A stretch of 64,000 nucleotides of DNA from Staphylococcus muscae (GCF_003019275.1 NZ_CP027848.1:1240001-1304000); one strand, 5' to 3'. Counted from the stretch's first letter, positions 46,640 through 56,460 are shown. Program-made: numbers and translations. Notes: generated by a model not told the origin, from the letters alone.

Positions 46640-47135
46640 GATTTCACCCCTATTACTTCTATTATACTGAATTAAAAATCAGCTTAGCAACGACGAATCA
46701 AATCCACTCTACGGCAAATATTAAGGTCTTCCATATAAAGATATTGTCCAGTTAAAGGTGATTTTACAACATTAAGATTCGGTTATTTTCATTAACTTTT
46801 TGCAAATGCCCAATGAATTTACAGCTTTTTTGATCACTTTTTACATTACAATTCAACTCTCCTTCGTAATATTTGTAATATAACTGATATTTCAGACGAA
46901 GATTGCAAAATCCCTTCATATCAATCAATTAAACAGTATCTAAAATAATTTTTAATCCTAAAAATATATGACGTACATATTACAAAGTCAGTCAATGACA
47001 TCATACTGTAATTTTTTGTTACTTGCCCGTCATTTACAAAAAGCTTTTCGCTTGGTAGAGTGTGGTTGTTGAATTTTTTACAAGTGATTTTTTGAAAATG
47101 AAAATAAGCAACTATTATTGGAGGACTTATTTACT
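46640..47135. other. Intergenic region upstream of isaA
   Basis: About 500 AT-rich bases with no convincing gene. It should hold the divergent promoters of the PPK2 gene and isaA. A TGTAAT...TGTTAC pair near 47006 resembles a WalR site but has a four-base rather than five-base spacer. Confidence 0.4.
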
Positions 47136-47846
47136 ATGAAAAAAACATTATTAGCTTCATCATTAGCCTTAGCAATCGGAGCAACAGGAGTTGCTACACA
47201 TACAACAGACGCACATGCAGCTGAAGAACAAATTAACAAAGCTGAATTAGCGCAATTAGCATTAAACAATGATGCATCATTAAACGAAAGTGCTATTCAC
47301 GCTGGTGCATATGATTACAAATTCTCATTAGATGGCGTAAACTACCACTTCTGGTCAGATGGTGTTTACTTCGGTTATGAATACAATGTAAACGGTAATG
47401 TAGAAACAGCATCTTCAATGGCACAACCAACTGAAATTGCTGATGTGAACAACGTTGCAATGACTCAATCTGAATCAAACAATGCATCATACGTTCAAAC
47501 ACAACAACAATCATATTCAAACCAACCAGCGGCTCAAGCAGCGCCTTCATACAACTACAACACTGCACAAACTTCTAGTGTAAGATTAGCAAACGGTAAC
47601 ACTGCTGGTTCTGTTGGATCACGTGCAGCTCAAGAAATGGCTTCACGTACAGGTGTTGCAGCATCAACTTGGGAAGCAATCATTGCTCGTGAATCTAACG
47701 GTCAATTGAACGCATATAACCCATCAGGTGCTTCAGGTTTATTCCAAACAATGCCTGGTTGGGGTGATACAAACACTTATGATCAACAAATTGCTGCTGC
47801 AACAAAAGCTTACAACGCACAAGGTTTAAGTGCTTGGGGCTTCTAG
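47136..47846 (+). CDS. isaA: IsaA-type soluble lytic transglycosylase
   Basis: Secreted peptidoglycan hydrolase, 236 residues. The signal peptide ends at AHA-AEE. A central Gln/Ser/Asn-rich linker leads to the C-terminal transglycosylase domain MASRTGVAASTWEAIIARESNGQ...YNPSGASGLFQTMPGWG, with the catalytic glutamate in ARESNG. The start is ATG 47136, which gives a standard signal and has TTGGAGGA upstream; an upstream in-frame ATG overlaps the ribosome site. IsaA is normally in the WalKR regulon. The next two genes also make wall hydrolases. Confidence 0.94.
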   Translation: MKKTLLASSLALAIGATGVATHTTDAHAAEEQINKAELAQLALNNDASLNESAIHAGAYDYKFSLDGVNYHFWSDGVYFGYEYNVNGNVETASSMAQPTEIADVNNVAMTQSESNNASYVQTQQQSYSNQPAAQAAPSYNYNTAQTSSVRLANGNTAGSVGSRAAQEMASRTGVAASTWEAIIARESNGQLNAYNPSGASGLFQTMPGWGDTNTYDQQIAAATKAYNAQGLSAWGF

Positions 47847-47869
47847 TCTAAAGAACTATTAAAAACTTA

Positions 47870-47899
47870 AAAGAGTCTCGTGATAGAGGCTCTTTTTTT
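47870..47899 (+). terminator. isaA terminator
   Basis: AAAGAGTCTC and AGAGGCTCTTTT arms with a short loop, then TTT. Confidence 0.8.
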
Positions 47900-47927
47900 A
47901 TGGGTTTTATCCCCTAAATGAATAAAA

Positions 47928-47982
47928 CAAGTAAGGTTATCAGCACAGTCTGACATACATCATCGTGTGCTGATCTTATTTA
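47928..47982. other. Second strong hairpin between isaA and ssaA
   Basis: ATCAGCACA (47939-47947) and TGTGCTGAT (47966-47974) are a perfect 9-bp stem, extended by AAGTAAG/CTTATTT. It is not needed as a terminator because one already follows isaA. Function unknown. Confidence 0.45.
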
Positions 47983-48192
47983 TTGTAACCCGCCGCTTTG
48001 ACACGACGACATAAGAACATCTAGCAAACAAACATTCCATATAAAAAATAAGTCAGTCTATTAGCATTTATTTCAATTATGTTACATTCAGACGTAAAAA
48101 TGTTTACAACTGTTCAATTCGGAAATGTTATATGCTATGATGCTTTCAGACAATATGAAAAAAAAGAAACGACAAGAGGAGACTTTTTAATC

Positions 48193-49038
48193 ATGAAAAA
48201 ATTAACTACTGCTACAATCGCTACTTTAGGCTTAGTTACATTTGGTGCTGCTACTGCAGATGACGCTTCAGCAGCTGAACAACTTAACTTAAACTCTCAA
48301 TATACAACTACATATTCTGAAGCTACTGGTGACTACGTAACTGTTGACGTTAACGGTAACAAACACCACACTTTAGATGGTAACTGGGATCCGTCAATGT
48401 TCAACAACGAATCATACAAATTCTGGGTTGTTGATGAAAACGGTACTTACAACTACTACTATTATTCAAATGATAACGCTGATTACAGCTATGCAACTCA
48501 AAACACTTCAGTTGCAACACCTGTTGTAAACAACGCTGACTACAACGTACAATCAGCAAACTATGTAGAAGCTGTTCCTTACACAACAACTACGGCTAAC
48601 TACACACAACAACCTGCAGCTGCACCAACAAACAACTCAGACTACAACTACACAACAACAACGACTACTACAACTACAAGTGCGCCTGCAGCAACTGGTT
48701 TAACATACGGTAAAGGTGGCCAAGGTAACCTTTACACTTCAGGTCAATGTACTTACTACGCATACGAGCGTTCAGGTGGCCGTGTAGGTTCACTTTGGGG
48801 CAATGCAAATAACTGGGCTAACGCTGCGCGTTCAGCTGGTTACACAGTAAACAACACGCCTGCAGCTGGTGCAATCATGCAAACAACAGCTGGTGGTTAT
48901 GGTCACGTTGCTTACGTTGAAAACGTTGGTGCTAACGGTTCAGTAACAGTTTCTGAAATGAACTACACTGGTGTTGGTCAAGTAAGCACACGTACTTTAT
49001 CAGCAAGCCAAGCAGCTTCACACAGCTTCATTCACTAA
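48193..49038 (+). CDS. ssaA: SsaA-type CHAP amidase
   Basis: Secreted CHAP-domain peptidoglycan amidase/endopeptidase of 281 residues. The signal peptide ends at ASA-AEQ. A Tyr/Asn-rich region (YYYYSNDNADYSY) and a Thr-rich linker lead to the CHAP domain, with the catalytic Cys in SGQCTYYAYE, His in GYGHVAYVE, and SEMNYTG. ATG 48193 is chosen because it gives the MKKLTTATIATLG signal and follows AGAGGAGA; the frame is open further upstream. In S. aureus ssaA genes are WalKR-dependent. Confidence 0.94.
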   Translation: MKKLTTATIATLGLVTFGAATADDASAAEQLNLNSQYTTTYSEATGDYVTVDVNGNKHHTLDGNWDPSMFNNESYKFWVVDENGTYNYYYYSNDNADYSYATQNTSVATPVVNNADYNVQSANYVEAVPYTTTTANYTQQPAAAPTNNSDYNYTTTTTTTTTSAPAATGLTYGKGGQGNLYTSGQCTYYAYERSGGRVGSLWGNANNWANAARSAGYTVNNTPAAGAIMQTTAGGYGHVAYVENVGANGSVTVSEMNYTGVGQVSTRTLSASQAASHSFIH

Positions 49039-49058
49039 TCTAATAACATAAATTATCC

Positions 49059-49090
49059 AAGAGAGTGATTAACGTCACTCTCTTTTTTTT
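49059..49090 (+). terminator. ssaA terminator
   Basis: AAGAGAGTGA and TCACTCTCTT, followed by a run of T. Confidence 0.88.
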
Positions 49091-49197
49091 GTTTGTCTCC
49101 CCCTTTTTACAAGCGATTCATTTGTCTTTGTGCTACAATACCGCTACAATAAAGCGCGTATTACATTACTTTCTCTGGATAAATAAAGGAACTCTCT

Positions 49198-49758
49198 ATG
49201 AAACGAATCATCATCGTATTTTGTTATATATGTAGCTTCTCTATGCTCATTTTCTTCGCATATAAATACCAAGAGCAGCTTTTCAAACCTGTTACAGAAT
49301 GGTACGAAGAGACAGGACGCCATCTGCTGAAGCTTGACCGACAAACCCAACCATTTGGGCACTATAAAAATGGTCTCTCATTCAACGGTGACAACCACCA
49401 TTATGGTGTGGATTATCACTTACCCGAGGATACACCAATTCTAGCTGCTTCAGACGGTACGATTACGCGAACAATGAATGAACGTTATGGTGGTAAAATG
49501 ATTGAACTGCAAGAAGCCGATCATACACACTATCAATGGTATGGCCATCTGAACACTTTTTCGGTTAAACAAGGAGATACTGTGCGACAAGGAGACATCA
49601 TTGGTAAGTCTGGCAATACTGGAGAATTCACCACAGGTCCACACCTGCACTTTCAACGTATGAAAGGTGGAATTGGTAATGACTATGCAATTGATCCAGA
49701 ACCTTATGTAGAATCTCTTCCAGATAAACAGTACAGTCTCTTTCATATTGAATGGTGA
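49198..49758 (+). CDS. M23-family peptidoglycan endopeptidase
   Basis: A 186-residue membrane-anchored or secreted metallopeptidase (LytM-like). One N-terminal span covers about residues 4-21. The zinc ligands are HYGVDY (HxxxD) and GPHLHF (HxH), and the supporting YGHLNTFSVKQGDTVRQGDIIGKSGNTGEFT is typical. All catalytic residues are present. It continues a run of three wall hydrolases in the same direction, though each appears to have its own terminator. The ribosome site is weak. Confidence 0.9.
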   Translation: MKRIIIVFCYICSFSMLIFFAYKYQEQLFKPVTEWYEETGRHLLKLDRQTQPFGHYKNGLSFNGDNHHYGVDYHLPEDTPILAASDGTITRTMNERYGGKMIELQEADHTHYQWYGHLNTFSVKQGDTVRQGDIIGKSGNTGEFTTGPHLHFQRMKGGIGNDYAIDPEPYVESLPDKQYSLFHIEW

Positions 49759-49759
49759 C

Positions 49760-49808
49760 AAATCAAAGCCCTTATCAGTTTACAGTTGATAAGGGCTTTG
49801 ATTTTTTT
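49760..49808. terminator. Bidirectional terminator between the M23 gene and relP
   Basis: AAATCAAAGCCCTTATCA and TGATAAGGGCTTTGATTT form an 18-bp stem followed by T. Confidence 0.9.
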
Positions 49809-50511
49809 AATACTGGTTGTCTTCTTGAATTTCTATATGCACACGTTGCATTTTATCCTCAACACTCGCAATCTCATCGGCACATTCTTTCAGTAAATGT
49901 CGGTAACTATCTGTGTTTTTATCTGTTTTATAATGTAATTTATGTTCTAAACTCGCCCACATATCCATTCCAATCGTACGCAGTTGAATTTCAACAGGTG
50001 TTTCTACGACGCCATCTGTTAAAAACAACGGTACTGTGACAACAAGATGTAAACTCTTATAGCCATTTTCTTTAGGTAGCGCCACATAATCTTTACGTTT
50101 TAGTAGCTTAATGTCTGACTGTTGCAGTAAAAGCTTCTCTACCGTATAAATATCATCTAAGTAATTACAAATCACACGGATGCCTGCTATGTCGTGAATT
50201 GTTTCTTTTGCTGTGTCTGCCGTAAGTTCAAGCCCTTTGCGCTTTAGTTTTTGAATGAGACTTGGTAGCTTTTTTACACGACGCTCCATATGATGGATAG
50301 GGTTATGGGCTGTTTTTAATTGAAAGTCTTCATCGAGAATGCGCAACTTCGTACTGATCTCTTCCAAAGCTGCACCATAGATATGTTCTAATTCCACAAA
50401 CTGCAAGACTTGTTCAAAGCTATCTGTCATCTCAAGACTTTGATGAGAATAAGCGGCAATTTCTTTCTTCAAATTTTCAATGTTAAGTGGGACTGTTTTT
50501 TCAACAAACAT
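49807..50511 (-). CDS. relP: Small alarmone synthetase RelP (GTP pyrophosphokinase)
   Basis: Makes (p)ppGpp from ATP and GDP/GTP without a hydrolase domain. It has 234 residues. Synthetase-domain motifs: [52 protein letters not shown], and [23 protein letters not shown]. Length suggests RelP (YwaC-like) rather than the shorter RelQ. ATG 50511 has TTGGAGTG at eight bases; a GTG three codons upstream overlaps it. Single gene. In staphylococci this class responds to envelope stress, fitting the neighbouring wall hydrolases. Confidence 0.92.
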   Translation of the reverse strand: MFVEKTVPLNIENLKKEIAAYSHQSLEMTDSFEQVLQFVELEHIYGAALEEISTKLRILDEDFQLKTAHNPIHHMERRVKKLPSLIQKLKRKGLELTADTAKETIHDIAGIRVICNYLDDIYTVEKLLLQQSDIKLLKRKDYVALPKENGYKSLHLVVTVPLFLTDGVVETPVEIQLRTIGMDMWASLEHKLHYKTDKNTDSYRHLLKECADEIASVEDKMQRVHIEIQEDNQY

Positions 50512-50591
50512 GACATTCACTCCAATCTTTCATCTATTCTTCTCTAGCTTACTATGTAACGTACTAATATGAAAGCGTGTTGATTATGCCA

Positions 50592-50633
50592 AATAAAGAG
50601 CCATTAACGTCGCATACGTTAATGACTCTTTAT
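50592..50633 (-). terminator. Terminator of the nitroreductase gene
   Basis: ATAAAGAG-CATTAACGT and ACGTTAATG-CTCTTTAT form a long stem with one mismatch. Confidence 0.75.
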
Positions 50634-50640
50634 GTCTGCA

Positions 50641-51270
50641 TTAGTGATAACTGCGGATCTTTTCGACTGGTAAGCGTGATGTACGCTTACCTTCTTCCAT
50701 ACCTTTACCTATTGCTACAATGACAACAGGTACGTAACGTTCTGGATCTAATCCAAATGTTTCAGCGATACTTGCATGATCAAAACCACCAATTGGATTT
50801 GTATCGTAACCGTATTGACGAGCTACAAGCATCAGTTGCATCGCTGCTAAGCTACTATCAACTTTGACGATGTCATTCATTTGTGCCGGTGTAAGTTGCT
50901 TGTACATTTCTACAAAGCGACCTACAAGATCATCTTTAATCTCTTGTGGCATATAACCTTGTTCTACTGCCGCACCATAAATATCTTCGGCATATTCATA
51001 ATTTAACATATCGCCAAAAATAACAATCATCGCTGCAGATGTATCATTTTGACGTGTATTAAACTGAACGAGTGGACGCAACTTATCTTTCCCTTCTTCA
51101 GATTCAACAACAACAAAACGCCATGGTTGCATGTTGATTGAAGAGGGTGCTTTCGTTGCTTTTCGGATGATTTCATCCATTTCTTCATGTGGAATTTTCA
51201 CTTCTGGATCGAATACTTTTACAGAACGTCGACCCATTAATATATCTTCAAAATCATTTTTCACTGTCAT
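50641..51270 (-). CDS. Nitroreductase-family FMN oxidoreductase
   Basis: A 209-residue NAD(P)H-dependent flavoenzyme. Family motifs: MGRRSVKVFDPEVKI with the FMN-phosphate arginines, APSSINMQPWRFVVV, and YGYDTNPIGGFDH. Physiological substrate unknown; members reduce nitro compounds or quinones. AAAGGAGAT precedes the start. Single gene. Confidence 0.9.
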   Translation of the reverse strand: MTVKNDFEDILMGRRSVKVFDPEVKIPHEEMDEIIRKATKAPSSINMQPWRFVVVESEEGKDKLRPLVQFNTRQNDTSAAMIVIFGDMLNYEYAEDIYGAAVEQGYMPQEIKDDLVGRFVEMYKQLTPAQMNDIVKVDSSLAAMQLMLVARQYGYDTNPIGGFDHASIAETFGLDPERYVPVVIVAIGKGMEEGKRTSRLPVEKIRSYH

Positions 51271-51403
51271 GATGTTATCTCCTTTTGTTTATCACAATCT
51301 AAGTATGCTCATATTATATTTTATGCAGTTGACACATTCAAATATAAAGCTTACATAACAACTCGACATTCAATTAGAAAAAGGTATCAAGACGTGATGC
51401 ATG

Positions 51404-52288
51404 TTATTGTTGAAATCTCTCCCAGTACTTTCCGAACAAGTATGATACGACGACGTGTATTGGGGCTTGCGTGTGTTTGTAAACACCCCATGGTAGACGT
51501 GGAACGAAATCATGCAGTCCAATCAGGCATTGTGTTGCATCTTGTGGGCAGCGTCGGATCTCAAATCGTGGTTGACGCATACTGGCTCCTACCATTAAAC
51601 CACCCGTAATATTCATCACAACACGATTCATACGATTGCTCTGTTGTGCATGTCTCATTCGAATGAGTGGAATATTAAACGGTGCCAATAAAATGGTGAA
51701 GTTTTCACCATCATAAACACCATTGATCAGTCGACCATTTAAAGTTCTCAAAAAACGTCCATAGAAAGACAGTGCGCCTTCCATTGTAATGCCTTCGGGT
51801 ATCGTAAGACTTTGTACTGAACGAACTGTATGGATGTCCCTAGACACTTGTGACAGCACATTGCGACCTTGCTGCAAGTAGTTTTTATGACGTAACTCAT
51901 ATGTAACAGGTATATGATAGGTCTCAAATATTTCTTTTAATCGCTTCACAGGCTTTGACTGCATAACAAGGACGTGCTGAACATGAGATTGACTGATTGC
52001 TTGTGCGAGATTGTCATATACCAGTTGCTGTCTGTCTTGTTTTCGCACTTGTGTCAATGCCGTATAAGAACGTATTGGCTCGCCAATGATGGCTACAAAT
52101 GACACATCTTCTAACGCTTGTTGTATGTCAGCTGTATTGAATAAATCAATGACTTTGGTTGTACCTCTTGTTGTTTGTGTGACCCCGGGTGCCACTTGGA
52201 CATAAACATCATGTCCTTTTGAAAGCAATGTATTGACATAACGATCTGTAAACGCACGACCATCTGTTAAAACGAGTACTTTTATCAT
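51404..52288 (-). CDS. NAD(P)-binding Rossmann-fold protein of unknown function
   Basis: About 294 residues. It begins IKVLVLTDGRAFTDRYVNTLLSKGHDVYVQV, a Rossmann-like opening with a GRAFT loop in place of the usual GxxGxxG, then QALEDVSFVAIIGEPIRSY and HVLVMQSKPVKRLKEIFETY, as in YbjT/NmrA-like proteins. The C-terminal half (RFEIRRCPQDATQCLIGLHDFVPRLPWGVYKH) looks like a DUF2867-type extension. No catalytic Tyr-Lys pair is clear. Either ATG 52288 or a GTG at 52297 could be the start; neither has a strong ribosome site. Confidence 0.65.
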   Translation of the reverse strand: MIKVLVLTDGRAFTDRYVNTLLSKGHDVYVQVAPGVTQTTRGTTKVIDLFNTADIQQALEDVSFVAIIGEPIRSYTALTQVRKQDRQQLVYDNLAQAISQSHVQHVLVMQSKPVKRLKEIFETYHIPVTYELRHKNYLQQGRNVLSQVSRDIHTVRSVQSLTIPEGITMEGALSFYGRFLRTLNGRLINGVYDGENFTILLAPFNIPLIRMRHAQQSNRMNRVVMNITGGLMVGASMRQPRFEIRRCPQDATQCLIGLHDFVPRLPWGVYKHTQAPIHVVVSYLFGKYWERFQQ

Positions 52289-52384
52289 TTCTCTCACACT
52301 CTCATCTCATCAATTAATTGTCTTCATTATAACAAAATTTGTAAATACACTCTTCCATCAGCCATTATAACTTCGGTATATCAT

Positions 52385-52417
52385 AAAAAGGCTAGAACGA
52401 TGTCGTCCTAGCCTTTA
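52385..52417 (-). terminator. sst operon terminator
   Basis: AAAGGCTAG-ACGA and TCGT-CTAGCCTTTTT on the minus strand. Confidence 0.82.
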
Positions 52418-52422
52418 TCATC

Positions 52423-53466
52423 TTATTTATCTAATTTTAAACCTTTTTCAAGTTCATCAACTTGTTTCATTGTTGTTGTTACTGAACCTGATGCGAAGTA
52501 CCATAACTTCGGATCAACTTCTACAACTTCATCATTTTTAATGGCTTTAACATCTTTTAAGACATCGTTACCAAGTACTTGTTTCGCAGTTGATTTGCCA
52601 CCAATTGCTTGTCCACGGTCCATCGCAAAGATGATATCTGGATTTTTCTCGCTCACATATTCATTCGTTACGTTTTGACCATGTCCACTTGATTTAACGT
52701 TGTTATCAGCAGGTTTAAAACCTAATGTGTCATAGATGATACCACCGAAACGGTCACCTGTACCGTATGTTGATAATTCACCTTCATTCACTAATAAGTA
52801 CATTGCTTTCTTGTCTAAGTCTTTTGTTTTCTTTTTCATGTCAGCAATTTTCTTATCCATATCTTCATTTAACTTTTTAACATCGTCTGCTTTGTCATAA
52901 ATTTTACCAAGTGTTTCAGCGTTCATTTTCATTGAATCTACATACTTGCTGTAATCTGCACCCATGTATACAAGCGCTGCTTTAGGTGCTGCTTTTTTTA
53001 ACTCATCAATTGTTTGTTGGTTTGCTGTACGTGATGATAAAAAGATGACGTCTGGTTTTACTTTTGCTACTGCATCGTAGTTCACTTCTTTTAAGCTACC
53101 TACATTTTCGTATTTCTCATCTTTGAATTCTGATAAAAAGTCAGGTAATGATGCATTATCTTCACCTTTTGGTAATGCTGCAATACTACTTTGTAAACCT
53201 AATTCTTTCATTGTATCTACTGTACCGTAGTCAAATACAACTGCTTTTTTAGGTTTCACTGGTACTTTCACTGTATCTTTATACGCTTTGTCTTCGCTGC
53301 CGTCTTCTGCTTCACCAGCAATCATAAAGTCATTTTTAACTTCGACTGTTTTTGGTTCACTACTATCTTTGCTTTCTGATTTTTCATCACTGCTATTGTT
53401 ATTACCACATGCCACTAAAATAAGCATCATTGCGAATACAACTAATAAACCTAACTTTTTCATCAT
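52423..53466 (-). CDS. sstD: Iron-siderophore substrate-binding lipoprotein SstD
   Basis: Cell-surface receptor for catechol-type siderophores and catecholamine-iron. It has 347 residues. The lipoprotein signal ends LILVAC-GNNN, followed by a Ser/Glu/Lys-rich linker. The class III binding-protein fold is seen in KAVVFDYGTVDTMKELGL, NVGSLKEVNYDAVAKVKPDVIFLS and a long backbone helix around DDVKKLNEDMDKKIADMKKK. It overlaps sstC by four bases and is last in the operon. Two adjacent ATGs could serve as start. Confidence 0.93.
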   Translation of the reverse strand: MMKKLGLLVVFAMMLILVACGNNNSSDEKSESKDSSEPKTVEVKNDFMIAGEAEDGSEDKAYKDTVKVPVKPKKAVVFDYGTVDTMKELGLQSSIAALPKGEDNASLPDFLSEFKDEKYENVGSLKEVNYDAVAKVKPDVIFLSSRTANQQTIDELKKAAPKAALVYMGADYSKYVDSMKMNAETLGKIYDKADDVKKLNEDMDKKIADMKKKTKDLDKKAMYLLVNEGELSTYGTGDRFGGIIYDTLGFKPADNNVKSSGHGQNVTNEYVSEKNPDIIFAMDRGQAIGGKSTAKQVLGNDVLKDVKAIKNDEVVEVDPKLWYFASGSVTTTMKQVDELEKGLKLDK

Positions 53467-54284
53467 TTTCCTCCTGTTAACTCAGCTAAATTTTTATTTT
53501 GAATTTGATGATACATACATGGTAATTCATCAAAATAAATACAAATTTGTTGTCCTCGAATTGTTTCGATTTTAACATCCATTTCATATAATTCTCTTAA
53601 AACAGATGAATGAATCACATCTCGTTTATCTGCGGCTTTGACAATTTTGCCATCCTTCAATGCGACAATGTCATCAGAATAAACAGATGCAAAGTTAATG
53701 TCGTGTAAAACAACGATAATCGTTTTATTATGAAAAGCAGCTAATTCACGTAACGTCTGCATGATTTGTACAGAGTGTTTCATATCTAGATTATTCAACG
53801 GTTCGTCGAGTAAGATATAATCCGTATCTTGTGCAATCGTCATCGCAATGTAAGCACGTTGACGCTGTCCGCCTGATAGCGTCTTCAAGTATCGATGGCG
53901 AATCTCATCCAACTTGAGCAACGAAATCGCTTCATTCACTTTTTCTTTATCTTCTTTTTTCATATAGCCTTTTGAATAAGGGAAGCGTCCAAAGTTCACC
54001 AGCTGTTCAACCGTAATATTCAGCTCTGTATGATTCGTTTGTTTCAAAATCGAAAGTTGTTTCGCTAAAACATTATCACCATAATCTTCTAAGCGTTTCC
54101 CTTCAATTTTGATATCACCTGAATCATAATCATTCAAACGACTGATCGCTGACAACAGTGTACTCTTACCTGCTCCATTCGGCCCGATGAGTGAAGTGAG
54201 TCTACCTTTATGTACATCGACATTGATATCCGTCAATATCTGTTTGTTATCAATTGATTGATTCAATCCTCGAATGCTAATCAT
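53463..54284 (-). CDS. sstC: Iron-siderophore ABC transporter ATPase SstC
   Basis: A 273-residue FecE-type ATPase. Walker A GPNGAGKST, signature LSGGQRQRAYIAM, Walker B YILLDEPLNNLDMKH, and switch histidine in VVLHDINFA. AAGGAGGAC precedes the start. It overlaps sstB and sstD by four bases each. Confidence 0.95.
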   Translation of the reverse strand: MISIRGLNQSIDNKQILTDINVDVHKGRLTSLIGPNGAGKSTLLSAISRLNDYDSGDIKIEGKRLEDYGDNVLAKQLSILKQTNHTELNITVEQLVNFGRFPYSKGYMKKEDKEKVNEAISLLKLDEIRHRYLKTLSGGQRQRAYIAMTIAQDTDYILLDEPLNNLDMKHSVQIMQTLRELAAFHNKTIIVVLHDINFASVYSDDIVALKDGKIVKAADKRDVIHSSVLRELYEMDVKIETIRGQQICIYFDELPCMYHQIQNKNLAELTGGK

Positions 54285-55240
54285 GTTGTTGTCCTCCTTC
54301 TCATCAATAGATAAATAAAGTAAATACCACCAATTAAATTAATTAAAATACTAATTTGCGTCGTTGCTTCAAAGAGATTCTCTACGATCCACTGTGCAAT
54401 AAATAAGCTAATCCAGCTAATAAATACCGTCGCTGGTAACATATATTTGTGTTCAAATGTTTTCATCAACTCATGTGCCAAGTTCACTGTCAGCAATCCG
54501 AGAAATGTAATTGGACCCACTAAAGCAGTCGCAATCGCAACCATCAACGCCACGATAATCAATAAGAAACGTGTCAGATTACTGTATGAAATCCCTAAGT
54601 TTATCGCTTGCGCACGTCCGAGCAACAATACATCCATGTAAGGCATCATAATGAGTGTCACAATCAGTAATATGACAAGAATCACACCACAAATTGTTAC
54701 AAGTTTCGGATTCGATGCATCAAAATTGGCGAACATCGCACTTTGTACGACAAGGAAATCTTCTGGGTTAATTAATAACTCAAAGAATCCTGTAATACTA
54801 CGGAAGAATGTCCCGAGTATGACACCAATTAAGAGAATAAAATACACAGAGAATTGTCCAACTCTGAAAATCCCTTCGAATAATATCAGCGCAAAAATAA
54901 CCATAGCGACAAGTGAGATTGAAAAGTTTAAATAAAAGTTTGTAACGAAGATGGAACCTGTGCCAAACACAAATAATATCAATACTTTACTAAATAGATA
55001 AACTGCATCTAATCCCATGATTGACGGCGTTAGTAAACGATTGACTGTAATCGCTTGGAAAACAACCGTGGATGCCGCAATTGCAGCGCCTACAAGGATA
55101 ATCAATATGAATTTACGCAGACGACTCGCCAATTGGTATTCAAATATTTCAAAATCAATACCGATTAACAAATAACCTAGCGCAACAACAAGTGTCACCA
55201 CCCCTAAGATGAGTAGCTTTTGTAATGGTTTATTGGACAT
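54281..55240 (-). CDS. sstB: Iron-siderophore ABC permease SstB
   Basis: A 319-residue FecCD-type permease with about nine or ten spans. Motifs: AAIAASTVVFQAITVNRLLTPSIMGLDAVY and VGPITFLGLLTVNLAHELMK, which contacts the ATPase. It overlaps sstC by four bases and sstA by eleven. It forms the channel with SstA. Confidence 0.94.
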   Translation of the reverse strand: MSNKPLQKLLILGVVTLVVALGYLLIGIDFEIFEYQLASRLRKFILIILVGAAIAASTVVFQAITVNRLLTPSIMGLDAVYLFSKVLILFVFGTGSIFVTNFYLNFSISLVAMVIFALILFEGIFRVGQFSVYFILLIGVILGTFFRSITGFFELLINPEDFLVVQSAMFANFDASNPKLVTICGVILVILLIVTLIMMPYMDVLLLGRAQAINLGISYSNLTRFLLIIVALMVAIATALVGPITFLGLLTVNLAHELMKTFEHKYMLPATVFISWISLFIAQWIVENLFEATTQISILINLIGGIYFIYLLMRRRTTT

Positions 55241-56198
55241 AATGACGTCGCCCCCTTATCAACATGATGATAAAGATGAATGTCCCGAAAACACCAATCG
55301 TTAAGCCGATATTAATCTCATATGGGTACACGATGACACGTCCTAAAATGTCCGAGAATAATACGAATATCGCACCGAGCATTGCTGTATGTGGCAATGC
55401 ATTCTTCAAATGATCTCCACGAAAGATAGACACAACATTCGGAACGATTAACCCTAAAAACGGCAATGTTCCGACCGTTACTACAACTAATGCTGTAATT
55501 GTCGCCGTAATAAACAAACCGATATTCATGATAAGATCATAATTCAATCCTAAGTTTCTACTGAAGTCACGTCCCATACCCGCAATGGTAAATTGATTGG
55601 CAAAAACATATGTAAGTATGAGTAGCGGGATGCTGAGATAGAGAATCTCATAACGACCACTCGTGATCACTGCAAAGTTGCCGTTTAACCAGTTTCCAAG
55701 ACTTTGAACTGCGTTTGTACGCAATGCTAAAAATGTTGAAAAACTTGAAACGATTCCACCTAACATAATCCCGATCAGCGGAACAAAGATGACATCTTTA
55801 AACTTAATACGTTGAATCATTTGGACGAATAGGAATGTTCCACCTACACTACACACAACTGCAAAACCGAGTTTCACAAGAATATGTTGTGATGGGAAAA
55901 ACAGCAGTGAGATTAGTATCCCTAACTTTGCCCATTCCATTGTGCCTGCAGTCGTTGGACTCACAAACTTGTTCTGCATCATTTGTTGCATAATCAAACC
56001 TGCAAGTGCCAACGTACTTCCTGAGATTAAAATACTCACCGTACGTGGGATTCGACTTGCGAACAAAATATTAAGTTGATGGTCATTGAATGTAAATAGC
56101 GCACTAATCGGCACACTACTCACACCAATAAACAATGAACACACAGTCAGAACACAGAGTACTGCAAACAACACATAGCCATTCATTAAATTACGCAT
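55230..56198 (-). CDS. sstA: Iron-siderophore ABC permease SstA
   Basis: A 322-residue FecCD-type permease: FASRIPRTVSILISGSTLALAGLIMQQMMQNKFVSPTTAGT, then GTLPFLGLIVPNVVSIFRGDHLKNALP. The frame continues 49 codons upstream through the Fur box region, but ATG 56198 has AAGGAGAC and yields the normal N-terminus. First gene of the sstABCD operon. Confidence 0.94.
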   Translation of the reverse strand: MRNLMNGYVLFAVLCVLTVCSLFIGVSSVPISALFTFNDHQLNILFASRIPRTVSILISGSTLALAGLIMQQMMQNKFVSPTTAGTMEWAKLGILISLLFFPSQHILVKLGFAVVCSVGGTFLFVQMIQRIKFKDVIFVPLIGIMLGGIVSSFSTFLALRTNAVQSLGNWLNGNFAVITSGRYEILYLSIPLLILTYVFANQFTIAGMGRDFSRNLGLNYDLIMNIGLFITATITALVVVTVGTLPFLGLIVPNVVSIFRGDHLKNALPHTAMLGAIFVLFSDILGRVIVYPYEINIGLTIGVFGTFIFIIMLIRGRRHYVQ

Positions 56199-56234
56199 CA
56201 CTCTGTCTCCTTTTAACAAACAATCAATGATAAT

Positions 56235-56253
56235 GTAAATGAAAATCATTATC
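56235..56253. promoter_or_regulatory. Fur box of the sst operon
   Basis: GTAAATGAAAATCATTATC matches the 19-bp Fur consensus at 16 positions. It lies 37-55 bases upstream of sstA, as expected for iron repression. Confidence 0.85.
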
Positions 56254-56396
56254 AATTGAATTTTACCATCAATACCCTCAAATCGCAATCGTATTTTTTC
56301 ATTATTTATTGTGCGATCTCTTATTTTGCCAAAACTTATTTTCAAATTTATCTAAATATAATATTGACTTTCTATCCATTTTCATAGCAATAAAAA

Positions 56397-56460
56397 AAGT
56401 GTGAAACTATGTACATAACTAATAATTGATGTACACAATTTCACACTTCGTCTTTTTTTA
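56397..56460. terminator. Hairpin terminator downstream of the small membrane gene
   Basis: AAGTGTGAAA...TGTACAT and ATGTACA...TTTCACACTT form a long stem with T/A runs on both sides. Confidence 0.75.

Noticed and set aside
47000..47025. WalR operator upstream of isaA
   Set aside because: The two TGTWAH-like hexamers are four, not five, bases apart, so I did not call it firmly.
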